Positions 8,807-14,626 of a stretch of DNA of 14,626 nt are shown here, piece by piece. The DNA is taken from NCBI GenBank assembly GCA_938029995.1, contig CALHGI010000394.1:1-14626 (forward strand), given 5' to 3'. The notes under the pieces were generated by a model, which saw only the letters and a list, made by a program, of their open reading frames with translations, made no database searches and was not told the origin of the DNA. The stretch's first letter is position 1. The number at the start of each line of letters is the position of its first letter. Source of the DNA: an uncultured cyanobacterium (GTDB taxonomy: Bacteria > Cyanobacteriota > Cyanobacteriia > Phormidesmidales > Phormidesmidaceae). Both the position numbers and the translations under genes were made by a program.

Positions 8807-10168
8807 TTAAAGCAGTTTAGCGGACTCATATAGCCGCCTCACCATGGCCATAATTTTCTTGCCATAGTTGGGGTCTGCGGCCCAGCGGCCACTGAGCTGA
8901 TCCACCAGAATAGCGCTACTGCGGCTAACAAACCGAAACCGTGGATCGACTAGCTCTTGCACCAGGGGTTCTTTACTGGCATAGGCCTTCAGATGCTGGA
9001 TTTGTGCCCTGACCCCAATGCGGGCACTGGGGAAGGAAGCACCCGCCGCATTGCCGCCAATGGCCCCAATCCCAGCAAAATTATTTTGTGAGGATTTAAC
9101 ATCGCCACCAAAGCGGAGAAATGAGGTTTCCACACACATTTGGCAGAAGGCAATGTCATAATTAACCCCTTCAATTATTCCCTCTTCACGATAAATTTTC
9201 GGCAGATCGGGAAAGTCCCGCAGGGCCGCTTCATTATTGTTTTTCAGGAACATCATCAAGTTCACCTGGGAGGTGTTGCCGTGGCCCATAATCTGATCAA
9301 TCAGACCGGGACAGATGCCCAGGGCAGACTGGCTTTTGAGCTGGACCGTACGGCTGGCCGAGTCCCACCCAATGGAAATATTAAAGTCCCGCAAGTCTAC
9401 GGTTTTGACGTACACCACATTGCCATAGCGCACCCGACGAATATCCGTATTGCTGGCCAACTCAATGGCTAGACGGTCAGCGAGGTCAATTGGCACATAG
9501 GAATTGTTGCTGATGATGATGCCTTTTTCCTCATAGGCACCGCCATTGATGGTGATATTGACCGTGGGTAATTGGGGCTGGGTGGGGCTGGGGTCGGGGG
9601 TGCCATTAATGGCCCGACTCCAGGAGGCTAGGCCGTCCGCTAGGCCCAGGGCAAAGTCCCGACGGCGACTGAGGAGCAGGCTACGATCTCGCTCATTGGT
9701 CAGGTAGCCCAGCTCTATTAATAGTGAAGGCGGCTCTATTTGACGGCAGAAGGCCAATCGGCCCATCCCGGCGGCGGTGTCAGGTTTGGCCCCCCGGCTA
9801 GGTAGCTGGGGCACACGACGCAGCAGGGCCAATAGCATGAGCTCGGCGTGGGACTTGCGGACGTCATTGTTGGCAATGTAATAGGTCGTTGCCCCTCGCA
9901 CATCGGTATTTTGAAAAGCACCGACATGGATTTCGAGGGCAATATCCCCCGCTCGATTGCGGGCATTGACCCAACTAATGCTCTGTTGGAGACTCAGATC
10001 ATCCGGGACAGAGAGGACTTGAAAACCTCGCGATCGCAACTCTGGCACGATCAGATCCCGAATGCGGATCATTTCCTGAGCTTCAGTGATGTTATCGACT
10101 TTGGCCCCCAGATCCTGGATCCCATTTTCAAATCCACCGTGGCCTGCCGAGATAAAAATTTGTGCCAT
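8807..10168 (-). CDS. N-acetylmuramoyl-L-alanine amidase fused to a glucosaminidase-like domain
   Basis: 453 residues in three parts. Residues 1-187 are an amidase_3 (AmiC/LytC-type) zinc amidase: H10 in SAGHGG, E29, H81 in EIHVGAF and the catalytic-position E152 in LLIELGYLTNERD. Residues about 200-280 form a small beta-rich module (NITINGGAYEEKGIIISNNS onward) resembling the copper-amine-oxidase-like stalk domain. Residues about 285-453 resemble a Flg/LytG-type glucosaminidase: E347 in CVETSFLRFGG, then NNFAGIGAIGG, and SGRWAADPNYGKKI near the end. The first domain would cut the amide between MurNAc and the stem peptide, and the last would cut the glycan. No signal peptide is present; a TAG lies eight codons upstream in frame, so the start at ATG 10168 cannot be extended to include one. 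Export by a non-classical route, or an intracellular role, must be assumed. It lies upstream of the SpoIID-domain gene, 338 bp apart, so a shared transcript is uncertain. Confidence 0.88.
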   Translation of the reverse strand: MAQIFISAGHGGFENGIQDLGAKVDNITEAQEMIRIRDLIVPELRSRGFQVLSVPDDLSLQQSISWVNARNRAGDIALEIHVGAFQNTDVRGATTYYIANNDVRKSHAELMLLALLRRVPQLPSRGAKPDTAAGMGRLAFCRQIEPPSLLIELGYLTNERDRSLLLSRRRDFALGLADGLASWSRAINGTPDPSPTQPQLPTVNITINGGAYEEKGIIISNNSYVPIDLADRLAIELASNTDIRRVRYGNVVYVKTVDLRDFNISIGWDSASRTVQLKSQSALGICPGLIDQIMGHGNTSQVNLMMFLKNNNEAALRDFPDLPKIYREEGIIEGVNYDIAFCQMCVETSFLRFGGDVKSSQNNFAGIGAIGGNAAGASFPSARIGVRAQIQHLKAYASKEPLVQELVDPRFRFVSRSSAILVDQLSGRWAADPNYGKKIMAMVRRLYESAKLL

Positions 10169-10631
10169 GTGACCCTGTAAAGCGTTCTAATCCAAGCGCG
10201 TTGCCAAGTTCTCAGCAAGGATACATCAATTTCCCAATATGTGGTGATTCGCAACGCGAAGTATTACACCATGGCATAGGTTGCATGACTAGTCACGGTT
10301 TTCCACCCCATCCCATCGGCCCTATGCCGCGATACCCTAGAACATCGACTCCACCGATCAGCATGACCGCTAAGGGCCTATAGGGAATCACCCGAACCAA
10401 GGTGCCCCACTCTAAACACCCCACAGAGAACGACTAAGACTATTTTCTAGGCCACCCTAAAAATGTTGAGGGCAGCCCACAACGCCCTATGTAAAATGGG
10501 TTTACTCCATGTGCTGCCACTTAAAACTAGGAGCGTTGTGGGCCTTCGAGATGGTTGTATCCGAGAAAGTCTGATGCATGGCAATCCACAATCAGTGAAT
10601 CCACTCAAGCAACAACAGCCGTCTTTTTCGC

Positions 10632-10658
10632 ATGATTTGAAGGCATACTTCAAATCAT
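10632..10658. repeat. Perfect 11-bp hairpin
   Basis: ATGATTTGAAG (10632-10642), a 5-nt loop gcata, and CTTCAAATCAT (10648-10658). No T-run follows on either strand, so it is not a standard intrinsic terminator. An operator for a dimeric regulator or an RNA stability hairpin are both possible. Confidence 0.7.
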
Positions 10659-10930
10659 TAAGCAATATGGCAAATGGAATGCTGCCTACACCGGGTCATT
10701 TATGGTGGGCGTAGCATCCACCAATAAGGGTACGGGAACCTGAACGTCAAAATTATGTGACGCACACTATCGAGGGTTCGTATGCATCCACCTCAACTTT
10801 TGAAGCAGAACATTGAAGCATCCTATGCATCAACCTAGGATTTCAAAATCTGATTAGAAATTTGGCCCATACTCCTTGCCGAGCCTTTAGGTAAAGGTGC
10901 TTTAGTTCATCAAGTGCACTATTTAATAAT

Positions 10931-10936
10931 GGGAGG
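10931..10936 (+). promoter_or_regulatory. Ribosome-binding site deciding the start of the small membrane protein
   Basis: GGGAGG lies 7 bp before ATG 10944. It is the clearest Shine-Dalgarno site in the window and selects this ATG over the in-frame ATG at 10914, which lies before it. Confidence 0.7.
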
Positions 10937-10943
10937 CTTCACA

Positions 10944-11120
10944 ATGACCATGGAAGCAACGCACGTCGCATCAACGACCTCTGAACCGATAGCTCTTGGG
11001 GGCCAACCCACCGGCAATAATCAAATATCCATCTACCTAGGCACGAGCGTCCTCATTTATATTGTGCTGCTCTGTGCCCTCGCCCCAAAGCAACTCCCCC
11101 TAAATCGACGAAAGTCCTAA
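10944..11120 (+). CDS. Small single-span membrane protein, unknown function
   Basis: 58 residues from ATG 10944, with a good ribosome-binding site. Residues 1-27 are polar (MTMEATHVASTTSEP onward). One hydrophobic span lies at about 28-47 (ISIYLGTSVLIYIVLLCALA), followed by a basic tail ending LNRRKS. The positive tail predicts a cytoplasmic C-terminus and an N-out orientation. Size and layout resemble the small one-span subunits of cyanobacterial photosynthetic or NDH complexes, but it does not match PsbM, PsbT, PsbX, PsbY, PetG, PetL, PetN or PsaM as I know them. I do not recognise it. It is flanked by a long gap upstream and tRNA-His on the opposite strand downstream, so it is probably a single-gene unit. 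Confidence 0.6.
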   Translation: MTMEATHVASTTSEPIALGGQPTGNNQISIYLGTSVLIYIVLLCALAPKQLPLNRRKS

Positions 11121-11163
11121 AAACAGACGTTTGACCATTTAGCCGGATATTTTGAGAAAGAAG

Positions 11164-11237
11164 GGCGAACGACGGGGGTCGAACCCGCGAATGGTGGTAC
11201 CACAAACCACTGCCTTAACCACTTGGCTACGCTCGCC
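11164..11237 (-). tRNA. trnH: tRNA-His (anticodon GTG)
   Basis: A 74-nt cloverleaf on the minus strand. The acceptor GGCGAGCG pairs with CGTTCGCC over 8 bp, including the extra G-1:C73 pair typical of tRNA-His. The D arm is GCC/GGC, the anticodon stem GTGGT/ACCAC with loop TTGTGGT, and the T arm GCGGG/CCCGT with loop TTCGACC. The anticodon is at 11201-11203. CCA is not encoded; the next bases on this strand are CTT. A TATTAT box (plus-strand 11253-11258) lies 15 bp upstream and may be the -10 element. Confidence 0.97.
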
Positions 11238-11601
11238 ATAATTTGGATTTCTATAATATCATCTCTGCCAATCGATTACATGGTTTTCCTGAATAGTTTG
11301 CTGTTAGAGAGTTAGTCCCTAAGGGAGCTGGGCTTACTAAGCAAACCTTGGTCACGGATAAGAGTGCTGGCACCATGGCGAGACTATAGCTGGGCGGCCA
11401 TAGGTAAGCGCTGAATGCCTTAGGTTGTCAAAACCGTGGGTACACCGCTGCATGCATTCAATGGCTTGTCAGACCCCAGCAGCTCATATCCAAAACGGTC
11501 GTATGGCCTTCAGAACGGCTCCAGACTTGAACTTAGCCACGGTTTAGCATCAACCACAACAGAATTCTGACGCAATTTCGTAGACACTAATATAGTGGGA
11601 A

Positions 11602-11626
11602 GGCAGCTGGAACTGCCGACCAGCTG
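11602..11626 (+). promoter_or_regulatory. Two mutually exclusive hairpins upstream of the chelatase gene
   Basis: CAGCTGG (11604-11610) pairs perfectly with CCAGCTG (11620-11626). The overlapping GGCAG (11602-11606) pairs perfectly with CTGCC (11613-11617). Only one can form at a time. This is the kind of switch seen in regulatory leaders, but no known riboswitch consensus is visible. Confidence 0.3.
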
Positions 11627-11720
11627 TTTGAATTAACTAGGTTAAAGCTAGATTTTCAGCCCTTTCTGGCATGCTTAAAGTTGCTGGGCAAATGGATCAG
11701 GTGTGTGTAGTTCGTTGTAA

Positions 11721-11760
11721 GTCTGTTTAACAGACGCCGGGTGTGTGCCCAAGTTTTTTT
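11721..11760 (+). terminator. Terminator-like hairpin and T-run in the chelatase leader
   Basis: GTCTGTT-T-AACAGAC (11721-11735) is a perfect 7-bp stem with a 1-nt centre. It is followed by a short GGGT/GCCC stem and seven T residues (11754-11760). The T-run ends 28 bp before the GTG start, so it could attenuate the chelatase transcript or end an upstream RNA. The final stem is weak. Confidence 0.35.
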
Positions 11761-11788
11761 CCTTTAACAGTCTTATTCAAACCATCTC

Positions 11789-12724
11789 GTGACATCTACA
11801 GCTTATCTTCTGATTTCCCATGGCAGTCGTGATCATCGACATCAAGCAGCCATTCATCGGCTGGCACAGTTGGTGCGGGAGCAGCTCAATCCGTCTTTAA
11901 TCGGTCCATGGAGCAGCCAACCATTGGCTCCCCTTGGCACCGAAAGCGCCCAATCGGCCGGCATAGCCGTGTTGGGAACGCGGGATAATGCCCGTAACAC
12001 CATGGGTCAGGATGGCGTCATGGGCGGCGTCGCAACGGCAGCCCCCTCGCCTAAAGTCGTGACGAGCAAATACCCTGGGCATGCTCCCCAGGAGCGCCTG
12101 ATCGTGGGCACTGCTGTTTTAGAATTTGGCCTGATCCCCCTCCACAAACAAATTTGTGAATTTGGCCGACGGCTGAATTCGGCTGGCATTAAACGGTTAT
12201 GCCTGGTGCCGCTCTTTTTACTGAGGGGCACCCATGTGATGGAAGACATTCCCGCAGCGGTAGAGCAGGCGCAGGCCGAGCTAGCTGGGATGATTGATGT
12301 GGAGCTAGGGGTCCATATTGGAGGGCATGCAAACATGCCTGATTTGATTGCCCATCGCTTTGGCCAGTCCCCTGCGGCTGGACGTTTGCTCGTAGCCCAC
12401 GGTAGCCGACGGGTGCGGGGCAACCGGGCAGTGGATGCCCTGGCAAAGTCAGTGGGTACAGCGGTGGCCTACTGGACGACGGAATCGGACATTGAAAACC
12501 AGATGATCTCCCTGATGCAACAGGGCTGTTCCACGGTGACTATTTTTCCGTATTTCCTGTTTGCAGGGAAGACGACCGATGCGGTCACCCACCTAACGGA
12601 AGAGTTAGCGGAGCGTTTTCCTAGGACGACGGTGCGGTTATTACCACCGCTGGGGGCCATGGAGGATGTGGCCCATTTGATAGTGGAAACCTTGGGCAAC
12701 AAAAATACAGATATCTACGGTTAG
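11789..12724 (+). CDS. sirB: Sirohydrochlorin chelatase (SirB/CbiX-type), with an unusual insert
   Basis: 311 residues from GTG 11789. Two homologous half-domains are visible. The N-terminal half has LLISHGSRD (7-15) and LFLLRGTHVMEDIP (142-155); the C-terminal half has LLVAHGSRR (200-208) and IFPYFLFAGKTTDAV (252-266). HGSR and the later histidine (H149) are the metal-insertion signature. The enzyme puts Fe2+ (sirohaem) or Co2+ (cobalamin) into sirohydrochlorin in the cytoplasm. cobA follows 345 bp downstream and makes the precursor, so the two act in one pathway. Residues about 36-102 are a low-complexity Gly/Ala/Ser-rich segment between the first helix and GTAVLEFGLIPLHKQI, where homologues normally have a short link. 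It explains the extra length over the roughly 240-270 residues usual for SirB. The GTG start has no clear ribosome-binding site but gives the expected N-terminus. Confidence 0.88.
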   Translation: MTSTAYLLISHGSRDHRHQAAIHRLAQLVREQLNPSLIGPWSSQPLAPLGTESAQSAGIAVLGTRDNARNTMGQDGVMGGVATAAPSPKVVTSKYPGHAPQERLIVGTAVLEFGLIPLHKQICEFGRRLNSAGIKRLCLVPLFLLRGTHVMEDIPAAVEQAQAELAGMIDVELGVHIGGHANMPDLIAHRFGQSPAAGRLLVAHGSRRVRGNRAVDALAKSVGTAVAYWTTESDIENQMISLMQQGCSTVTIFPYFLFAGKTTDAVTHLTEELAERFPRTTVRLLPPLGAMEDVAHLIVETLGNKNTDIYG

Positions 12725-12831
12725 TCGTAGCGCGGGCAATACTGCGAAGGTATTTTTCTCGGCCAGCCCCATCTGGCATGTTGGGTTTGAGTCCTGTCTG
12801 AGTCCTATGCCCCTGGCATGGGCAGGCGAGC

Positions 12832-12871
12832 CCCCATGGATTAAAACATCACCAGCTTTTTATGGGGTTTT
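12832..12871 (+). terminator. Possible terminator after the chelatase gene
   Basis: CCCCAT (12832-12837) and ATGGGG (12862-12867) flank a 24-nt loop and are followed by TTTT. The loop is long and the T-run short, so this is a weak call. Confidence 0.3.
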
Positions 12872-12989
12872 CCTCTGCCAAAGACTCTACCCTCAGGTTT
12901 TAGGGAAACGTTAGCCGATAGAATCGATCAGTATGACCTCAGGTTAAGGATGTCTTAAGCAGCGTGGCCCATCCCTGCACTTGCACTGT

Positions 12990-13033
12990 ATTGATTGTGG
13001 CAAAATACGCTGGGTAAGTTTGCCACAATCAAT
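12990..13033. promoter_or_regulatory. Perfect 15-bp inverted repeat in the cobA leader
   Basis: ATTGATTGTGGCAAA (12990-13004) and TTTGCCACAATCAAT (13019-13033) are exact complements around a 14-bp spacer. The repeat ends 36 bp before the cobA ATG. A promoter-like pair TTGATT (12991) and TAAGTT (13015), 18 bp apart, lies within it. No T-run follows, so an operator or a leader RNA stem is more likely than a terminator. The bound factor is unknown. Confidence 0.75.
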
Positions 13034-13069
13034 GGGTATCCACCTCCATTCAATCTCCGTTCAATTGAT

Positions 13070-13873
13070 ATGTCTTATCCGCTTGCCCAGACCAGATTTG
13101 GCAAAGTTTATCTTGTGGGGGCGGGGCCAGGGGACCCAGGTCTGCTTACCCTCAAGGCTAAAGGGTTGCTGGATCATGCGGATGTGGTTATTCACGATGC
13201 CTTAGTCAGCCCCCCCATTTTGGCAATGATTAGTGACCGGGCCCAGGTGATTGATGCGGGCAAACGCCGTGGTCGGCATTCCATGACCCAGGCCGACATT
13301 ACCCAACTGTTAATTGATCAGGCCAAGGCCCATGCTGTTGTGGTTCGCCTCAAGGGGGGCGATCCCTTTGTGTTTGGTCGTGGGGGGGAAGAAATGATGG
13401 ACCTCATGGAGCTGGGCGTTGATGTGGAGGTGGTGCCAGGGATTACGGCGGGGATTGCAGCTCCCGCCTATGCCGGCATGCCGGTGACCCATCGTGATTA
13501 CAGTTCATCGGTCACCTTTGTAACGGGCCATGAGTCTAAGGGGAAATATCGCCCCCAGGTGAATTGGTCAGCCCTGGCTCAGGGATCGGAAACCATTGTG
13601 ATCTATATGGGGGTGCATAATTTGCCGAATATTGTGGCAGAACTGACGGCGGCGGGGCTCTCTATGGAAACCCCCATTGCCCTGGTTCGGTGGGGGACTC
13701 GGCCAGAACAGGAGGAGCTGATTGGGTCCTTGGCGACCATTGTGCAGCAGGTGGAGCAGCAGCAGTTTGAAGCGCCTGCGATCGCAATCATCGGTCGCGT
13801 CGTCAATCTCTATGAAACCTTGGCGTCGGCCTCCCCCATGCATTCCCCTCACTGGGCAAAAATTCAGGCGTAA
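13070..13873 (+). CDS. cobA: Uroporphyrinogen-III C-methyltransferase (SUMT)
   Basis: 267 residues from ATG 13070. A TTG at 12995 would add 25 residues, but those fall in the inverted repeat and do not look like the family. Motifs: SAM-binding VGAGPGDPGLLTLKA (16-30), VVRLKGGDPFVFGRGGEE (91-108), VVPGITAGIAAPAYAG (121-136) and HRDYSSSVTFVTGHE (141-155). Length and motifs match stand-alone CobA, without the CysG dehydrogenase/chelatase half. The enzyme adds two methyl groups from S-adenosylmethionine at C2 and C7 of uroporphyrinogen III, giving precorrin-2 for sirohaem and cobalamin. The neighbouring chelatase gene serves a later step. Its stop TAA overlaps the next start (TAATG), so translation of the following gene is probably coupled. 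Confidence 0.96.
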   Translation: MSYPLAQTRFGKVYLVGAGPGDPGLLTLKAKGLLDHADVVIHDALVSPPILAMISDRAQVIDAGKRRGRHSMTQADITQLLIDQAKAHAVVVRLKGGDPFVFGRGGEEMMDLMELGVDVEVVPGITAGIAAPAYAGMPVTHRDYSSSVTFVTGHESKGKYRPQVNWSALAQGSETIVIYMGVHNLPNIVAELTAAGLSMETPIALVRWGTRPEQEELIGSLATIVQQVEQQQFEAPAIAIIGRVVNLYETLASASPMHSPHWAKIQA

Positions 13874-14626
13874 TGGATAACTGGGCCATGGACCATGGAA
13901 TAGATGATGGCAACGCAGCCGTTAGCGGCACTAACGGCGAGGTCATGGAGCTATCGGTGACAGACGCAGGGGGGGAACGGATTGATCGATGGCTGGCCCA
14001 ACATTGTGAACTGTCCCGCAATCGGATTCAAAAGTTAATTGAGCAGGGGGCCCTCAGCATTAATGACCGGCCCTGTAGCAATAAGAAAATCACGGTGAAC
14101 GCTGGAGATGCTCTACGGCTAACCATTCCGGCGATGGAACCGTTTGAGCTAATTGCCGAAGCGATCCCCCTCGATATTTTGTATGAGGATGAGTCCCTGG
14201 TGGTGGTGAACAAACCAGCGGGCATGGTGGTGCATCCGGCCCCAGGACACCCCAATGGCACATTGGTCAATGCGATTTTGGCCCACTGCGGCGACCAGCT
14301 GACGGGGGTAGGTGGCGTGCAGCGTCCCGGCATTGTCCACCGGCTGGATAAGGATACGACGGGGGCCATGGTGGTGGCCAAAACGGAGCCGGTGCTGCAT
14401 CACCTCCAGGGACAAATCCAAGCCAAAACCGCCCAGCGTGAATATTTAGGGATGGTTTTTGGGGTGCCCAAACTGCCAGAAGACAAGGATTGGGGCACGG
14501 CCGATGCCCCCATTGGCCGTCACCCGAAGGATCGCAAAAAGATGGCGGTGGTCCCCATTGAAAAGGGAGGACGACGGGCGGTCACCCATTGGCGCATCCA
14601 GGAACGGATGGGGAACTACACCCTGG
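13873..14626 (+). CDS. rluD: RluD-type 23S rRNA pseudouridine synthase (3' end outside window)
   Basis: 251 codons are visible from ATG 13873 and the frame is open at the window edge. An S4 RNA-binding domain lies at about 36-85 (GGERIDRWLAQ onward). The catalytic domain carries ILYEDESLVVVNKPAGMVVH (102-121) and the RluA-family signature RPGIVHRLDKDTTG (151-164), with catalytic D159. PIGRHPKDRKKMAV (213-226) and RRAVTHWRI (234-242) closely resemble RluD. The enzyme isomerises uridines to pseudouridine in 23S rRNA; the exact sites cannot be told from sequence. Its start overlaps the cobA stop by one base. M25 (ATG 13945, preceded by GGCGAGG) is an alternative start and would remove a non-conserved acidic leader. 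Confidence 0.9.
   Translation, partial: MDNWAMDHGIDDGNAAVSGTNGEVMELSVTDAGGERIDRWLAQHCELSRNRIQKLIEQGALSINDRPCSNKKITVNAGDALRLTIPAMEPFELIAEAIPLDILYEDESLVVVNKPAGMVVHPAPGHPNGTLVNAILAHCGDQLTGVGGVQRPGIVHRLDKDTTGAMVVAKTEPVLHHLQGQIQAKTAQREYLGMVFGVPKLPEDKDWGTADAPIGRHPKDRKKMAVVPIEKGGRRAVTHWRIQERMGNYTL

Larger units (their letters stand above)
10169..10943. other. 775-bp intergenic region with several inverted repeats
   Basis: No convincing gene: short open frames here show no family motifs. Inverted repeats include GCCCACAACGC (10475-10485) with GCGTTGTGGGC (10533-10543). GGCAGC (10471-10476) with GCTGCC (10513-10518) competes with that pairing. TGGTGG/CCACCA near 10705 and CGCGTTGC (10197) with GCAACGCG (10251) are also present, as is the palindrome TGACTAGTCA (10286-10295). 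The amidase promoter must lie at the left end and the promoter of the small membrane protein at the right end. A structured non-coding RNA at about 10440-10560 is possible, but I recognise no known class. Confidence 0.5.
11238..11788. other. 551-bp leader/intergenic region before the chelatase gene
   Basis: No open frame here looks like a gene. The left end holds the tRNA-His promoter. Two odd palindromes lie side by side, TCCCT-A-AGGGA (11316-11326) and GCTTA-C-TAAGC (11332-11342). The right half holds the alternative hairpins and terminator-like element listed separately. Confidence 0.5.
12725..13069. other. 345-bp gap between the chelatase gene and cobA
   Basis: It contains short stems TGCCC/GGGCA (12808-12824), a possible terminator at 12832-12871, a direct repeat CCTCAGGTT (12891 and 12937), and the 15-bp inverted repeat listed separately. 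The gap suggests that cobA has its own promoter. Confidence 0.5.

Noticed and set aside
11164..11237. tRNA-His apparently lacking the encoded G-1
   Set aside because: Counting from T8-A9 shows the acceptor is GGCGAGCG pairing over 8 bp with CGTTCGCC, so G-1 is encoded and pairs with C73. The extra C at 11163 lies outside the tRNA.
11580..11788. Cobalamin riboswitch upstream of the chelatase gene
   Set aside because: The GGAA/CTGCC-like bits near 11608 are not followed by a B12-box or the conserved riboswitch core.
12937..12958. Pho-box-like repeat on the minus strand (CTTAAGAC, 3 nt, CTTAACCT)
   Set aside because: Only one of the two octamers fits well, the orientation is opposite to cobA, and there is no phosphate-related gene nearby.
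12725..13069. NtcA-binding site (GTA-N8-TAC) in the cobA leader
   Set aside because: GTA and TAC pairs occur only at wrong spacings (for example 10 or 15 bp), so no consensus site is present.

Overview
The window looks like cyanobacterial chromosome. It carries five copies of the cyanobacterial octamer GCGATCGC (2841, 4269, 7985, 10030, 13778). Coding density is moderate, with several intergenic gaps of 300-780 bp. Ribosome-binding sites are weak at most starts. The gene content fits: a large WD40/STAND NTPase, a SpoIID-domain protein, and a sirohaem/cobalamin methyltransferase beside a chelatase. The genus cannot be named from the sequence alone.

Left part (1-4861, minus strand): a two-gene unit. 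The upstream gene (4861 to 3533) is a 442-residue P-loop ATPase. The downstream gene (3460 to beyond base 1) is a very large multidomain protein with an unassigned N-terminal domain, a helical repeat region, an nSTAND P-loop NTPase, a coiled coil and WD40 repeats, and it is cut by the window edge. The two genes are close, co-oriented and in the same reading frame, separated by tandem stops. The pair is the best candidate here for an incompletely described signalling or defence-like NTPase system.

Middle (5162-10168): divergent from the ATPase is an orphan membrane histidine kinase with a periplasmic ABC-type binding domain as its sensor. It converges on a minus-strand pair of cell-wall genes: a SpoIID/LytB-domain protein and, upstream of it, a fusion of an amidase_3 domain with a glucosaminidase-like domain. 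Together these could cut peptide stems and glycan strands, although the amidase fusion has no visible export signal.

Right part (10169-14626): a 775 bp gap rich in inverted repeats is followed by a 58-residue single-membrane-span protein, a tRNA-His(GTG) on the minus strand, and a plus-strand run of a SirB/CbiX-type chelatase, cobA (uroporphyrinogen-III methyltransferase) and an RluD-type pseudouridine synthase. The first two of these catalyse steps of sirohaem synthesis. The cobA leader holds a perfect 15-bp inverted repeat. The cobA stop codon overlaps the start of the pseudouridine synthase gene (TAATG), and that gene runs off the right edge.

Across the whole window the palindrome CCATGG is strikingly frequent (24 by hand count). 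Three proteins carry low-complexity inserts that do not look like part of their families.
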